Shown here: positions 31,109 through 39,413 of the stretch, one piece after another
Layout of the letters: the number at the start of each line of letters is the position of its first letter
Numbering within the stretch: position 1 is the first letter of the stretch
Assembly (NCBI RefSeq): GCF_003315245.1
Contig: NZ_QNRT01000001.1
Location: forward strand, 1,025,457 to 1,089,456
Reading direction: 5' to 3'
Length of the DNA: 64,000 nt
From: Arenicella xantha
GTDB lineage: Bacteria; Pseudomonadota; Gammaproteobacteria; Arenicellales; Arenicellaceae
Made by a program: the position numbers and the translations under genes
The notes under the pieces: generated by a model
What the model was told of the DNA's origin: nothing
Seen by the model: the letters and a program-made list of their open reading frames with translations, nothing else
Databases searched by the model: none

Positions 31109-33642
31109 TGGATATGGGGAAACACAATCTAATGCCCTTACTTAGCTCTGCAGACCAATACTCTGGCGCGCTTGAACAAGTAGACTTAATACGCTTAAGA
31201 GCAAACACTGTTATTGATTCTGATAAAAGAAGTCAACTAGGGCAGTTTTTCACTCCAAGCGGTATCAGCCTTTTCATGGCTTCACTATTTAGCTCGATTA
31301 AGGGTGATGTAAAGCTATTAGACCCTGGCTGCGGTCCCTGCTCCCTATCAGCTGCCTTTGTCGATGAATCAATAAAGCGTGGAGAACTCAAATCGATAGA
31401 AATAAACGCATTTGATATCGAAGAAGCCTTAACCCCCTTCATTCGAGAAAGTCTAGATATATGCGAAGAATTATTGTCCCTCTCTAATATTGATTCTACG
31501 TCTAAATATCATAAAAAGGACTTCATATTAGACCGCGCAAAATCGGGTATTGGGAAAAATTCCAAAAAATATACGCACAGCATACTGAACCCCCCTTATA
31601 AAAAAATTAGAGTCGATAGTGATCACAGAAGGGCGCTCATGACTGCCGGAATAGAAGCAGTAAACCTGTATTCAGGGTTTCTTTCGCTTACTATTAAACA
31701 GTTAGCGCAATCCGGAGAGTTAGTTGCGATTGTGCCTAGATCATTCTGTAATGGCCCATACTATGAAGACTTAAGAAACCAAATTTTGAATGAGACTTCT
31801 ATAGAACATATCCACCTGTTCGATAGCAGAACTAACGCATTTTCGAATGACAAAGTATTACAAGAAAATGTAATCATTCACCTCGTAAAAGGAAAAGACC
31901 AGGGTCAAGTCACCATCACTTCAAGCCCTAATGCTGATTTTTTCTTAGATAGCGAGACCAACTCCGTTAGTGCTGAAGACTTAACTAAACGCACGGTTAA
32001 TTTTGAGTCTGTTGTTTTCCCGAATGATCAGCAAAAATTCTTTCATATTGCAGCTAACACTAGAGACCAAAATTTAGTAGACCGACTAAGTATCTTTACG
32101 AGCACATTAGATGACCTAGGCATTCAGGTATCAACAGGTCCCGTTGTAGACTTTCGAGCTAGGGAGGAGTTGCGTGATAATCTTGTAGAACAATCGGTTC
32201 CTTTGCTTTATCCAGCCCATTTGAAGTACAAAGTAACCTGGCCTATAGAAAAAAAATCCAACGCTATAAATGTATCGAAAAAAACTCTTCCTACATTGTG
32301 GAAGAATAAAGGACACTTCATAGTAGTCCGAAGACTTAGCTCGAAAGAAGAACATCGAAGAATAGTAGCAACTTATTACAACGGCTCTTTACCAGGCGAA
32401 CTTATTGGATTTGACAATAAGTTAAATGTCTTTCATATAGACAAAGTTGGTATGAACAAGCATCTAGCGTTAGGACTATATTGCTTTTTGAACTGCAAAC
32501 TTCTAGATGATTACTACCGCCTTTTTGGAGGTCATACACAAGTAAATGCATCTGACCTTAGAAACTTTCACTTCCCCAACAAAGAACTTTTACTAAAAAT
32601 TGGAAGACGGCGAAACATTGAAAACCGTACGTTGGAAGAAATTGACAAAATTATAGACGAGGAAATAAGCCAAATGACTGGAGAAAGTTCTAGCCCCTTA
32701 CCCGCTCAAAAAAAAGTTGAGGGAGCCTTAAAGGTATTAGATATGTTAGGTATGCCACGCGCACAGCAAAATGAGAGATCGGCATTGACGTTGTTAGCTT
32801 TGCTAAACCTCAGCCCAGAGGGAAGTTGGAAACAGCTACAGAATCCTTTGATAGGTGTAACTCCAATTATGGATTGGTGCAGAAACGTATACGGAAAAAA
32901 CTATGCCCCAAATAGTAGAGAAACGTTTAGAAGATTCACTCTACATCAGTTCGTGGAAGGTGGAATTGCTCTCTATAACCCTGACCAGCCAGATCGGCCA
33001 GTAAATAGCCCTAAAGCATGCTATCAGATCTCGCCAGACCTGATAAAGGTATTGCAAAAGTACAATACTGAAAAGTGGGAAGGAGCATTAGAATCCTGGC
33101 TTAGTAAAAGAGGAACTCTTACAAAAAAATATGCAATGGAAAGAAAAATGGAAATGATTCCATTAACTCTCGACGACGGTACGAAAATTAAACTTAGCCC
33201 TGGAGCACATAGCCAACTGATAAGAGATATTGTAGAAGAATTTGGCCCTCGATTTGCTCCGGGCTCCGAAGTCATTTATATAGGCGATACAGAAACTAAA
33301 GAGGGTTTTTTCAGAAAAGAACGACTAATGGAATTGGGAGTCAAAGTTAATCGAAAAGGTAAATTACCTGATGTTGTTCTCTACTGGCCAGAGCGCGATT
33401 GGATTCTACTTGTTGAATCAGTAACTAGCCATGGACCGGTAGATGGAATAAGACACGGGCAGCTTTCTGAGCTATTTAAAGACGCCAATCCAGGCTTAGT
33501 TTATGTCACAGCTTTTCCTGACAGAAAGATAATGGCCAAATACGTATCAGAAGTCAGCTGGGAGACCGAAGTTTGGGTCGCGGACGCGCCTACACATCTT
33601 ATTCATTTCAATGGGGTCAGGTTTCTTGGGCCATACGACTAA
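31108..33642 (+). CDS. Fused N6-adenine methyltransferase and BsuBI/PstI-type restriction endonuclease
   Basis: Residues ~30-530 are a gamma-class adenine methyltransferase: LGQFFTPSGISLFMASLF, SAM loop KLLDPGCGPCSLSAAF, and catalytic SILNPPYKKIRVD. A helical region of about 560-670 (SALTLLALLNLSPEGSWKQL, MDWCRNVYGKNYAPNSRETF) matches the N-terminal domain of BsuBI/PstI enzymes. The C-terminus (SEVIYIGDTETKEGFF, KLPDVVLYWPERDWILLVE) matches their nuclease domain. BsuBI and PstI cut CTGCAG, but specificity here is unknown. In classic systems the methylase and nuclease are separate; here they are one 844-residue protein (start GTG 31108, or ATG 31114). Likely protects the element's host from phage. 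Confidence 0.85.
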   Translation: MDMGKHNLMPLLSSADQYSGALEQVDLIRLRANTVIDSDKRSQLGQFFTPSGISLFMASLFSSIKGDVKLLDPGCGPCSLSAAFVDESIKRGELKSIEINAFDIEEALTPFIRESLDICEELLSLSNIDSTSKYHKKDFILDRAKSGIGKNSKKYTHSILNPPYKKIRVDSDHRRALMTAGIEAVNLYSGFLSLTIKQLAQSGELVAIVPRSFCNGPYYEDLRNQILNETSIEHIHLFDSRTNAFSNDKVLQENVIIHLVKGKDQGQVTITSSPNADFFLDSETNSVSAEDLTKRTVNFESVVFPNDQQKFFHIAANTRDQNLVDRLSIFTSTLDDLGIQVSTGPVVDFRAREELRDNLVEQSVPLLYPAHLKYKVTWPIEKKSNAINVSKKTLPTLWKNKGHFIVVRRLSSKEEHRRIVATYYNGSLPGELIGFDNKLNVFHIDKVGMNKHLALGLYCFLNCKLLDDYYRLFGGHTQVNASDLRNFHFPNKELLLKIGRRRNIENRTLEEIDKIIDEEISQMTGESSSPLPAQKKVEGALKVLDMLGMPRAQQNERSALTLLALLNLSPEGSWKQLQNPLIGVTPIMDWCRNVYGKNYAPNSRETFRRFTLHQFVEGGIALYNPDQPDRPVNSPKACYQISPDLIKVLQKYNTEKWEGALESWLSKRGTLTKKYAMERKMEMIPLTLDDGTKIKLSPGAHSQLIRDIVEEFGPRFAPGSEVIYIGDTETKEGFFRKERLMELGVKVNRKGKLPDVVLYWPERDWILLVESVTSHGPVDGIRHGQLSELFKDANPGLVYVTAFPDRKIMAKYVSEVSWETEVWVADAPTHLIHFNGVRFLGPYD

Positions 33643-33654
33643 CAATTGAGTCAA

Positions 33655-34635
33655 TCAACTTACCGTAAAAAAAACATCTCCAACCTTTTCGAGAAGTTCA
33701 TCAGATAACAAATCAATTGCCTCATTTGGTAGGTAGAATTGAGCTGGTTTCCCACTACGTTTCCAGTTGCCTACCATAGGGATGTTACCGTTATAGTGCT
33801 CGATTAGGCCCAATGTAACTGCGATCAATGGTGATAAATTTTTATGCGGACTATCTCCTATAAAGGTTGAATCACTACAAATTTTCTTAAGCTTTGAGAT
33901 ATTCGTTTTTGATTTCTGAAAAACCTCTCTTATGTTTCTGGCCACCCTTATTTTGTCTTCGGGTAGCTGCTCTTCAGGCCAATACTCTCCAATAAGATTG
34001 ACTATTGAAGTTAGATCACGGTACTCATAGTTCTCCATAGCGAGAAGACTACTTTCTGATAGCGACTTAGCTTCTAAAATTGACAACTCTGAGTGCTCAA
34101 GCATTGCCTTTACTTGATGGGCTATTCTGCTTGCACTCCAGCTCGCCTCATTCGATTTATAGATTAGATCGTGAGTAGCAATCGACCAGGCATGCTGTAA
34201 GTACGTTTTTATCTGCAGTTCGAACAAAACGCCGTTGTAATCCTTTGGTCTCAATCCTTCTGCCTCAGGGATATTCACATACAATCGCAGATCGTCGAAT
34301 GAAAAATCAAAAGGGTTTTTGTGAGTCGATTGGGGCTCTCTAGGTCTGCGATAAACAACCTCAAATTCTCTTTCTATTAAATTAACCGCCCTTTGCAAAG
34401 ACGATAAATTCTCTACAACTATACTTGCAGCAAAAAAATCTTCTAGCGTTGACGGCTCTACATATCTACCAGTTTCAATTTTCAGGTTAAAGCTCTCCAG
34501 CTCTTTGATTCTCGACTCATAATGCCACCTGTCTTCCTTTAGGTTGGTAATTTTTTGATCAACCGCTTTCTTCAATTTTTGGTAAAGAGGGCGTCGATCA
34601 TCATATATTTTACGAACAGAGCCAACTACCTTCAT
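33655..34635 (-). CDS. RelA/SpoT-domain nucleotidyltransferase-like protein
   Basis: The 326-residue protein carries the RelA/SpoT synthetase-type fold: YESRIKELESFNLKIETGRY, the strand EDFFAASIVVENLSS, FDDLRLYVNIP, and the strongest match VLFELQIKTYLQHAWSIATH followed by DLIYK. The basic GRI-type residues normally seen in the second motif are replaced (FFAASIVV), so the activity may differ from (p)ppGpp synthesis. Relatives in toxin and phage-defence systems modify tRNA or nucleotides. The C-terminal ~120 residues are unassigned. Its start overlaps the stop of the DUF262 gene by 4 bases (ATGA), implying coupled translation. A function in abortive defence is inference. Confidence 0.75.
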   Translation of the reverse strand: MKVVGSVRKIYDDRRPLYQKLKKAVDQKITNLKEDRWHYESRIKELESFNLKIETGRYVEPSTLEDFFAASIVVENLSSLQRAVNLIEREFEVVYRRPREPQSTHKNPFDFSFDDLRLYVNIPEAEGLRPKDYNGVLFELQIKTYLQHAWSIATHDLIYKSNEASWSASRIAHQVKAMLEHSELSILEAKSLSESSLLAMENYEYRDLTSIVNLIGEYWPEEQLPEDKIRVARNIREVFQKSKTNISKLKKICSDSTFIGDSPHKNLSPLIAVTLGLIEHYNGNIPMVGNWKRSGKPAQFYLPNEAIDLLSDELLEKVGDVFFTVS

Positions 34636-35681
34636 CCTAACAATGCTGCCTCGAGCGCATTAAGACGGGCCATTCTCTGAGGGAGGTCTGTATTTGCCCC
34701 TACACTATTCATTGCATACTTCATATGCGCTTCAACGTTATCATCTGCTTCGGGGTGGTCATCACGATTAATCGTAGAGTACTCACTCATAAACTCATGG
34801 TATTTTAGTGATACGGTGCCAACCTCAATGTCACTAATATTTTTAGCGACAAAGCACCAGAGTGTATAGAAGTGCATATAATTTCTTGCATGGTCGTGCA
34901 CACAATTATTTACGCTGTTCATCTCAACAACAAAATCTCGAATCTCGATAAATCGCTCGTCAAACTCTGGTACGACAAAATTTGCTAACTCACTGTCTTG
35001 TTCGTCAGCAGCATCATATTCAGCATAATACCTGTCTATTTCATCCTGACTGAAGCCACGAGGAGCGCCGTCAATAATTATCATCATAAGCTCAGATAAA
35101 AATTGAATATCTTTCATGCGTCTAGCTCGAGCTCTCGTAGATAAGCCGATACCAAACCAACATTCAAGCTCGGATTGGTCCTCTGCAAACCGAATAAACC
35201 AGCCATCGTATTTTGCATGACGCAATTCTTGTCTATCCAATTTTTTGGAATTTCGATTGAGTCTGTCGAAGACCTCATCAACGACTGACTGTTCAACAAC
35301 GTCTAGCATATCCACGGTAATGACATAATCCCAAAACTCCCCTCTCTGCTCTCGCTCGAGGTCTTTAAATTTTTTCCCAGCAAGTTCTAAATTTGGATGG
35401 TCTCTAGGAAACGTCAACGAATTCTTAGAGAAACTAAGTATTGTTTCTAGCCTTTGTTTACCATCAACAACATGAAAAGTAACCTTCCCTTGGTCATCAG
35501 TTTCTTTGTGCAAGAATATAGCTGGACAAGGGTAACCTTTGAAAACTGTATCAAGAAAAAACAACTTATCTTTGCGTGACCATACGCTTCGTCTTTGATA
35601 AGGAGGGTTCAAATTAAGTTGATCTCTTTCATTTAGGTCTAGAAACCAAGAGACATCCTGCGTTGTTGGTCTTCTTCTCAT
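34632..35681 (-). CDS. DUF262 (GmrS-like) domain protein
   Basis: The 349-residue protein has the DUF262 hallmarks: LNLNPPYQRRSVWSRKDKLF, FLDTVFKGYPCPAIFLHK and FHVVDGKQRLETILSF. The last is a DGKQR version of the DGQQR motif that in GmrSD and related anti-phage enzymes binds and hydrolyses nucleotide. There is no DUF1524 HNH nuclease domain after it; the C-terminal half is helical. Many DUF262 proteins act with a partner effector. Here the partner appears to be the RelA/SpoT-like protein, translated from an overlapping ATGA. Two inverted repeats lie immediately upstream. Confidence 0.85.
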   Translation of the reverse strand: MRRRPTTQDVSWFLDLNERDQLNLNPPYQRRSVWSRKDKLFFLDTVFKGYPCPAIFLHKETDDQGKVTFHVVDGKQRLETILSFSKNSLTFPRDHPNLELAGKKFKDLEREQRGEFWDYVITVDMLDVVEQSVVDEVFDRLNRNSKKLDRQELRHAKYDGWFIRFAEDQSELECWFGIGLSTRARARRMKDIQFLSELMMIIIDGAPRGFSQDEIDRYYAEYDAADEQDSELANFVVPEFDERFIEIRDFVVEMNSVNNCVHDHARNYMHFYTLWCFVAKNISDIEVGTVSLKYHEFMSEYSTINRDDHPEADDNVEAHMKYAMNSVGANTDLPQRMARLNALEAALLG

Positions 35682-35703
35682 TAATTAATTCCTTATTTAA
35701 TTG

Positions 35704-35753
35704 TGAACCAAAACGGTTCATATATTTAATTTTTCTAAATAGATGTATCTATT
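35704..35753 (-). promoter_or_regulatory. Inverted repeats upstream of the DUF262-RelA/SpoT pair
   Basis: TGAACC-aaaac-GGTTCA (35704-35720) and AATAGAT-gt-ATCTATT (35738-35753) are perfect palindromes in the short gap upstream of the DUF262 start (35681). They are candidate operators; the second could instead be a stem after the neighbouring gene's stop. Confidence 0.5.
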
Positions 35754-36675
35754 AGATAATAGCTGCTCTAAACGGCTTAAACCATGAGCTATTTTCTTTC
35801 AGACCAAGCTCTGCTTCCAGAGATATACTATCTTCTGGACTACCCTCATGAGATACGACCACGATGTTTTTGTACCCTGAAACAAGAGATTTAGGATATT
35901 TCAGGAAAGATTCAAGCTTAGGATACCTCCCATTATATCTATAAAAAATTCCTGCCTGACTATAAGCAGCCCATCTTTCTAACTCGGCGTAAAGCCAGGT
36001 CAGTATTAAATTACTAGTTCTATGATTATATAAAGCACTTGGCGCATGTTCGCTATCGAGATACTGCAATACAATATCGACTAATTCAATTACATAGGAA
36101 TACTGATGGTAATAGTCGCGTTCTATCGCAAACCTCAAAACAGCTATACAGCCACTAAAAAAACTAAGCTGAGTTGGGATAATTCCAATATCTAAGTTCT
36201 GCTTTGGAGATACCTTGTTCGATTCAAGAATCTTTGCAATACCACCAATAACAGCTTGTAAACTAACATCATCACACTGCCTAAGGTATCCATGAGGTAG
36301 TAATTGATTTAACCAGAAAAGCTCATGAGAGATGCCTAACGAATCGCTCTCGACAAGCTTATGTATTTCACCAAGGTTTGACCACATGCAATCAAATATT
36401 CTCGATTGCTTTGGGCCAGAAAAAAATGCCTCATGCGAGCCCGAAACAACAGACTCAGCTATTTTCAAAGTAGTTTGATTTGGGAAAGATGCTTTTTTCA
36501 AATTCGCATAGTCCGCCCATTTTGTTCCCCCTCTTTCAGCAGTGTCATCAATAATCGCCCCAAGTTGATTAATTGACTTCGCGCCAGTCCCTTCCATTAG
36601 GAACTCAAGCCACACCTGAGTCCGAATTTGATACTCAAGTATTTGCTGTGGCGTTCGCTTTTTCGGTCCAGGCAT
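35752..36675 (-). CDS. Hypothetical element protein, possible regulator
   Basis: A 307-residue cytoplasmic protein I do not recognise. The N-terminus MPGPKKRTPQQILEYQIRTQ is basic and the region SINQLGAIIDDTAERGGTKW could be a degenerate helix-turn-helix. The rest is helical with an even spread of aromatic residues and no export signal. It lies upstream of, and on the same strand as, the DUF262 pair (70-base gap) and is divergent from the AlpA-like gene. A control or sensing role for the defence-like pair is possible but unsupported by motifs. Confidence 0.6.
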   Translation of the reverse strand: MPGPKKRTPQQILEYQIRTQVWLEFLMEGTGAKSINQLGAIIDDTAERGGTKWADYANLKKASFPNQTTLKIAESVVSGSHEAFFSGPKQSRIFDCMWSNLGEIHKLVESDSLGISHELFWLNQLLPHGYLRQCDDVSLQAVIGGIAKILESNKVSPKQNLDIGIIPTQLSFFSGCIAVLRFAIERDYYHQYSYVIELVDIVLQYLDSEHAPSALYNHRTSNLILTWLYAELERWAAYSQAGIFYRYNGRYPKLESFLKYPKSLVSGYKNIVVVSHEGSPEDSISLEAELGLKENSSWFKPFRAAII

Positions 36676-36701
36676 ATTCTGTTTACGGATAGATAGGTTA
36701 A

Positions 36702-36715
36702 CTCTACGTGTAGAG
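36702..36715. promoter_or_regulatory. Palindrome in the divergent control region
   Basis: CTCTAC-gt-GTAGAG is a perfect inverted repeat between the divergent genes ending at 36675 and starting at 36771, a likely binding site for one of the element's small DNA-binding proteins. Confidence 0.45.
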
Positions 36716-36770
36716 ATGATTCAGTTACCTTTTTATATTGCGTTAACAACGTAAAGTAAAGGTAAACAAT

Positions 36771-36995
36771 ATGAACACTACGCTAGATTACTTACAAAAT
36801 ACATATGGCCCGTTATTGAAAATGGGCTCTGTTGCAGAAGTACTCGGACGAAGCCAGGAAGGCCTACGAGTTTCACTTTGTAAAGACGATGCAGTATCTA
36901 GGCATTTGAACTCAGGAAAAGTTCGAATAGGACGAAGAGTTTATTTCAAGGCTATGTGCATTGCCGAGCTCGTGGATAACGGCACTCCTGAATAG
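36771..36995 (+). CDS. Small winged/HTH-type DNA-binding protein (AlpA/PrtN-like)
   Basis: A 74-residue protein with a recognition-helix-like region MGSVAEVLGRSQEGLRVSL followed by VRIGRRVYFKAMCIAELV. The layout 'GP-LL-x-A-x-LGRS-GLR' and 'K-RIGRRVYF' is that of short HTH_17/PrtN-like proteins found beside replication genes in proteobacterial elements. It is followed 13 bases later by repA on the same strand, so it may control replication or excision. The start ATG has AAGGTAAAC upstream. Confidence 0.6.
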   Translation: MNTTLDYLQNTYGPLLKMGSVAEVLGRSQEGLRVSLCKDDAVSRHLNSGKVRIGRRVYFKAMCIAELVDNGTPE

Positions 36996-37008
36996 TTGAT
37001 CCTTTTCG

Positions 37009-37887
37009 ATGGGACAAAATAAAATAACACGCCACAAGAAGAAACTGATAGAAGGCGCAGGCATCATACAGATGTACAGCGCGTATCAGGCTGGCACTAT
37101 TGGCTATATGCCAACAATACTAATTAGAGCCACAATGCCTCACAGTAAAACCTCAGAACGGATATTCGAGCGTATTGATGGCAGGTTAAAGGTCACCTAT
37201 GCAGACGTTAATAACGTTGGCCTCCCGTTTGGCGGCCTACCTCGTTTAATTATGGCTTGGATTGCTACTGAAGTTAAACTAACGAAGTCCAAACGCATCG
37301 ACATCAATGGCTCTCTAGCGGGTTTTCTTCGAGAGCTAAGCATGACTTCAACTGGTGGCGATAAAGGCAGCATACGACGTGTTAAACGACAATTAGTAAG
37401 CTTGTTCTCATGCTCGATTGGTCACCAAACCATAGAAAATGGTTGTGAAAAGATCGAAACTCTAGCACTAGCGAGTAAACAGCAATATTGGTGGACTCCT
37501 GTAGCTTCAGAAACCGTGCTACTAAACCGTTCTTATATTGAACTTTCTCAGGAGTTCTACGATCAGATCATCGACAGTTCTGCCCCCGTTGACATGAGGG
37601 CTCTAAGCCTTCTTAAAAACTCCCCTATGGCGATGGATATGTACATATGGCTTACGTACAAAATGAGCATTATCGTCGAACCTGTGACTATTTCCTGGTC
37701 AAGCCTCAAGGAGCAAATCGGAACGGGGTATGCGTCGGATAAAAAAGGCTTAAACCGTTTCCAAGAAGCATTTAAGAAACACCTGATAGCTGTGCAAGTG
37801 ATCTACCCCAGTGTAAACGTAGAGTTCTTGTACGGGCGCGTCCGATTACACCCAAGCCCAACACATGTTTCAAAGCAATGGATTTAG
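37009..37887 (+). CDS. repA: RepA-like replication initiator
   Basis: The 292-residue protein matches plasmid-encoded RepA (RepA_C type): PFGGLPRLIMAWIATEVKLT, INGSLAGFLRELSM followed by STGGDKGSIRRVKRQLVSLF, and a C-terminal winged-helix portion with YIWLTYKMSI. Such proteins bind iterons and load the host replication machinery. An iteron/DnaA-box region follows immediately after the stop codon, which supports the call. The element therefore probably replicates as a circle after excision. Encoded right after the small HTH gene. Confidence 0.85.
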   Translation: MGQNKITRHKKKLIEGAGIIQMYSAYQAGTIGYMPTILIRATMPHSKTSERIFERIDGRLKVTYADVNNVGLPFGGLPRLIMAWIATEVKLTKSKRIDINGSLAGFLRELSMTSTGGDKGSIRRVKRQLVSLFSCSIGHQTIENGCEKIETLALASKQQYWWTPVASETVLLNRSYIELSQEFYDQIIDSSAPVDMRALSLLKNSPMAMDMYIWLTYKMSIIVEPVTISWSSLKEQIGTGYASDKKGLNRFQEAFKKHLIAVQVIYPSVNVEFLYGRVRLHPSPTHVSKQWI

Positions 37888-38116
37888 TTGTGGATAAACC
37901 TGTGGAGCCAAGAGTTTATCCACGCATAAACAGAGGTTCTTTTTTAGGCGAGCTTACGCATAAACGAGGGTTTTGTTACGCATATTCACAGGTACTAATA
38001 CGCATATTTAGGGGTACAACCTATATGGGTATCAATATAAATAATACCTATAGTTAGCCACTCGAAAATTGTGAATAACTTTTCGTCTTAACAAATAAAT
38101 TGAGTTAATAACTACT
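37888..38116. other. Putative replication origin: four iterons and DnaA boxes
   Basis: TACGCATA-starting iterons of about 18 bases lie at 37955, 37977 and 37999 at an exact 22-base spacing (two helical turns), plus an outlying copy at 37921. Sequence pattern: ACGCATAAACAGAGGTT, TACGCATAAACGAGGGTT, TACGCATATTCACAGGTA, TACGCATATTTAGGGGTA. Matches to the DnaA box TTATNCACA are at 37889-37897 (reverse, perfect), 38070-38078 (reverse, perfect) and 37916-37924 (8 of 9). The 38020-38110 part is AT-rich and could melt. It lies between repA and parA. Confidence 0.75.
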
Positions 38117-38758
38117 ATGAACAAAGTTGCTTTCATTTCCCAAAGCGGAAACGTCATGAAATCTAGCTTAGCTTGTGCAATGGCTGTGGAGTGCTCCAGT
38201 AACGGGCTCGACGTTGCGATAGCTGATTTAGATAAGGAACACAGAACCGTGGCTCAATGGCTCACTACACGCATAGAAAACGAAATTGAACCGACCTTCC
38301 CTGTTCACTCAGTTGATAGCGCAACTGACGCACTCAACTGCTTCAACAACGAAAGCCTAGCGATCATAGATGCACCTAGCAGAGCAACTTCTGCAACCGC
38401 TTTGATAGCTCAAAATGTTGACTTGGTAGTTCTACCAACACCACCTAGCAAAAAAGATATAGACCTCTCACTAAGCACGCTTTACCAACTAGTAAATGAT
38501 GGCGTTCCGATGAACAGACTAGTATTGGTCTTTACGAGAGTTGGTTCAGCTGCTGAACTGAACCAAGCTATCGAATATGTAAGGATGGCCGACTTTGGCG
38601 ACTCTTCACTACAAGTTCTCTCGAGCGCAATTTGGGAGCGCGTCGGCTATCGCGGAGCAATCAATGATTCTTACTCAATTACTGAAACATCATTTCAAAC
38701 ACTCAATGACAGCGCCAAAGGCGTCGTTCATCAGCTGTTATCGAAGCTTCTGAGGTAA
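38117..38758 (+). CDS. parA: ParA-family partition ATPase
   Basis: The 213-residue protein has a deviant Walker A (SQSGNVMKSSLACAMA), the DLDKEHRTVAQW region (Walker A') and LAIIDAPSRAT (Walker B), then VLPTPPSKKDIDLS. It is a short, orphan-type ParA without an N-terminal HTH. Together with the following small basic protein it probably forms a partition pair that keeps the excised element stable. It starts downstream of the putative origin. Confidence 0.88.
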   Translation: MNKVAFISQSGNVMKSSLACAMAVECSSNGLDVAIADLDKEHRTVAQWLTTRIENEIEPTFPVHSVDSATDALNCFNNESLAIIDAPSRATSATALIAQNVDLVVLPTPPSKKDIDLSLSTLYQLVNDGVPMNRLVLVFTRVGSAAELNQAIEYVRMADFGDSSLQVLSSAIWERVGYRGAINDSYSITETSFQTLNDSAKGVVHQLLSKLLR

Positions 38759-38764
38759 TTGAGC

Positions 38765-39082
38765 GTGAAAACAGAAAAGCAGAAAAACGTTTTTGCAGAA
38801 TTACAGAAAAACAGAAAAACGCGTGGGAAGGGTTTAGCATCACCACCAAAACTGTCGAGCGAGGTAGCAAACACAAGCTTACCTGAACAGTCAGAGGCAG
38901 TCTCGCTTAAAACTAAAACGCCTCGACGCACATACCGAGTAAGTACGTTTATTAGTGAAGATGCTGGCGATACTCTAGACAAACTCATTCTCAGAATCAA
39001 AAAAGTAGAGGGAAAGAAGCCAAAAATTTCTCGCGTGCTCGAAATGGCACTCTCTTCTCTAGAATCAAATATTCAAAATTAA
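38765..39082 (+). CDS. Small basic protein, possible ParB/RHH-type partner of ParA
   Basis: About 105 residues; a GTG at 38765 (or TTG at 38759) starts it immediately after the parA stop. The N-terminus is lysine-rich and disordered; the C-terminal half (RTYRVSTFISEDAGDTLDKL, VEGKKPKISRVLEMALSSL) has the length and strand-helix-helix spacing of ribbon-helix-helix proteins such as ParG or CopG-type partners. No clear match is remembered. A centromere-binding role is inferred from its place next to parA. Confidence 0.5.
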   Translation: MKTEKQKNVFAELQKNRKTRGKGLASPPKLSSEVANTSLPEQSEAVSLKTKTPRRTYRVSTFISEDAGDTLDKLILRIKKVEGKKPKISRVLEMALSSLESNIQN

Positions 39083-39096
39083 CCCGAGCTAACACT

Positions 39097-39381
39097 ATGA
39101 ATCAAAATAAACGAAAGGCAGAAATCGAACTACAACTTAAAAAGATAAATGATCGCGAAAAGCAACTTAAAGCTCAAATGCGCGCAATAGACGCCAGAGA
39201 AAAAGAAGCTGCGAGAAAGAAAGAAACTAGGGCAAAAATAATACTAGGAGGGTTTTTAGTGAATCAATATAGACGTGGTGATAGTGAGATTGGAGACTTA
39301 TTTAACAAAGCTATTCAACACGCCAATGAAAGAGACAGACAGGCATTAAGTACATACGTCGAATCAATTTCAACAAAATAG
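39097..39381 (+). CDS. Coiled-coil mobilization accessory protein (TraD/MobC-like)
   Basis: The 94-residue protein has a highly charged N-terminal coiled coil (AEIELQLKKINDREKQLKAQ) followed by KKETRAKIILGGFLVNQYRR. This 'coil plus KxxTRxKIILGG' layout is that of the small TraD-type proteins carried beside MobA/MobL relaxases. It would assist relaxosome assembly at oriT, though the relaxase gene is about 8 kb away. Transcribed with parA and its partner (15-base gap). Confidence 0.55.
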   Translation: MNQNKRKAEIELQLKKINDREKQLKAQMRAIDAREKEAARKKETRAKIILGGFLVNQYRRGDSEIGDLFNKAIQHANERDRQALSTYVESISTK

Positions 39382-39413
39382 TGCAATCGAGAAAAGCTGA
39401 ACTGAGGTAAAAA

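Noticed and set aside
37921-38016. Iterons as a CRISPR-like array
   Set aside because: Units are short, degenerate and phased at 22 bases next to repA and DnaA boxes, so an origin explains them.
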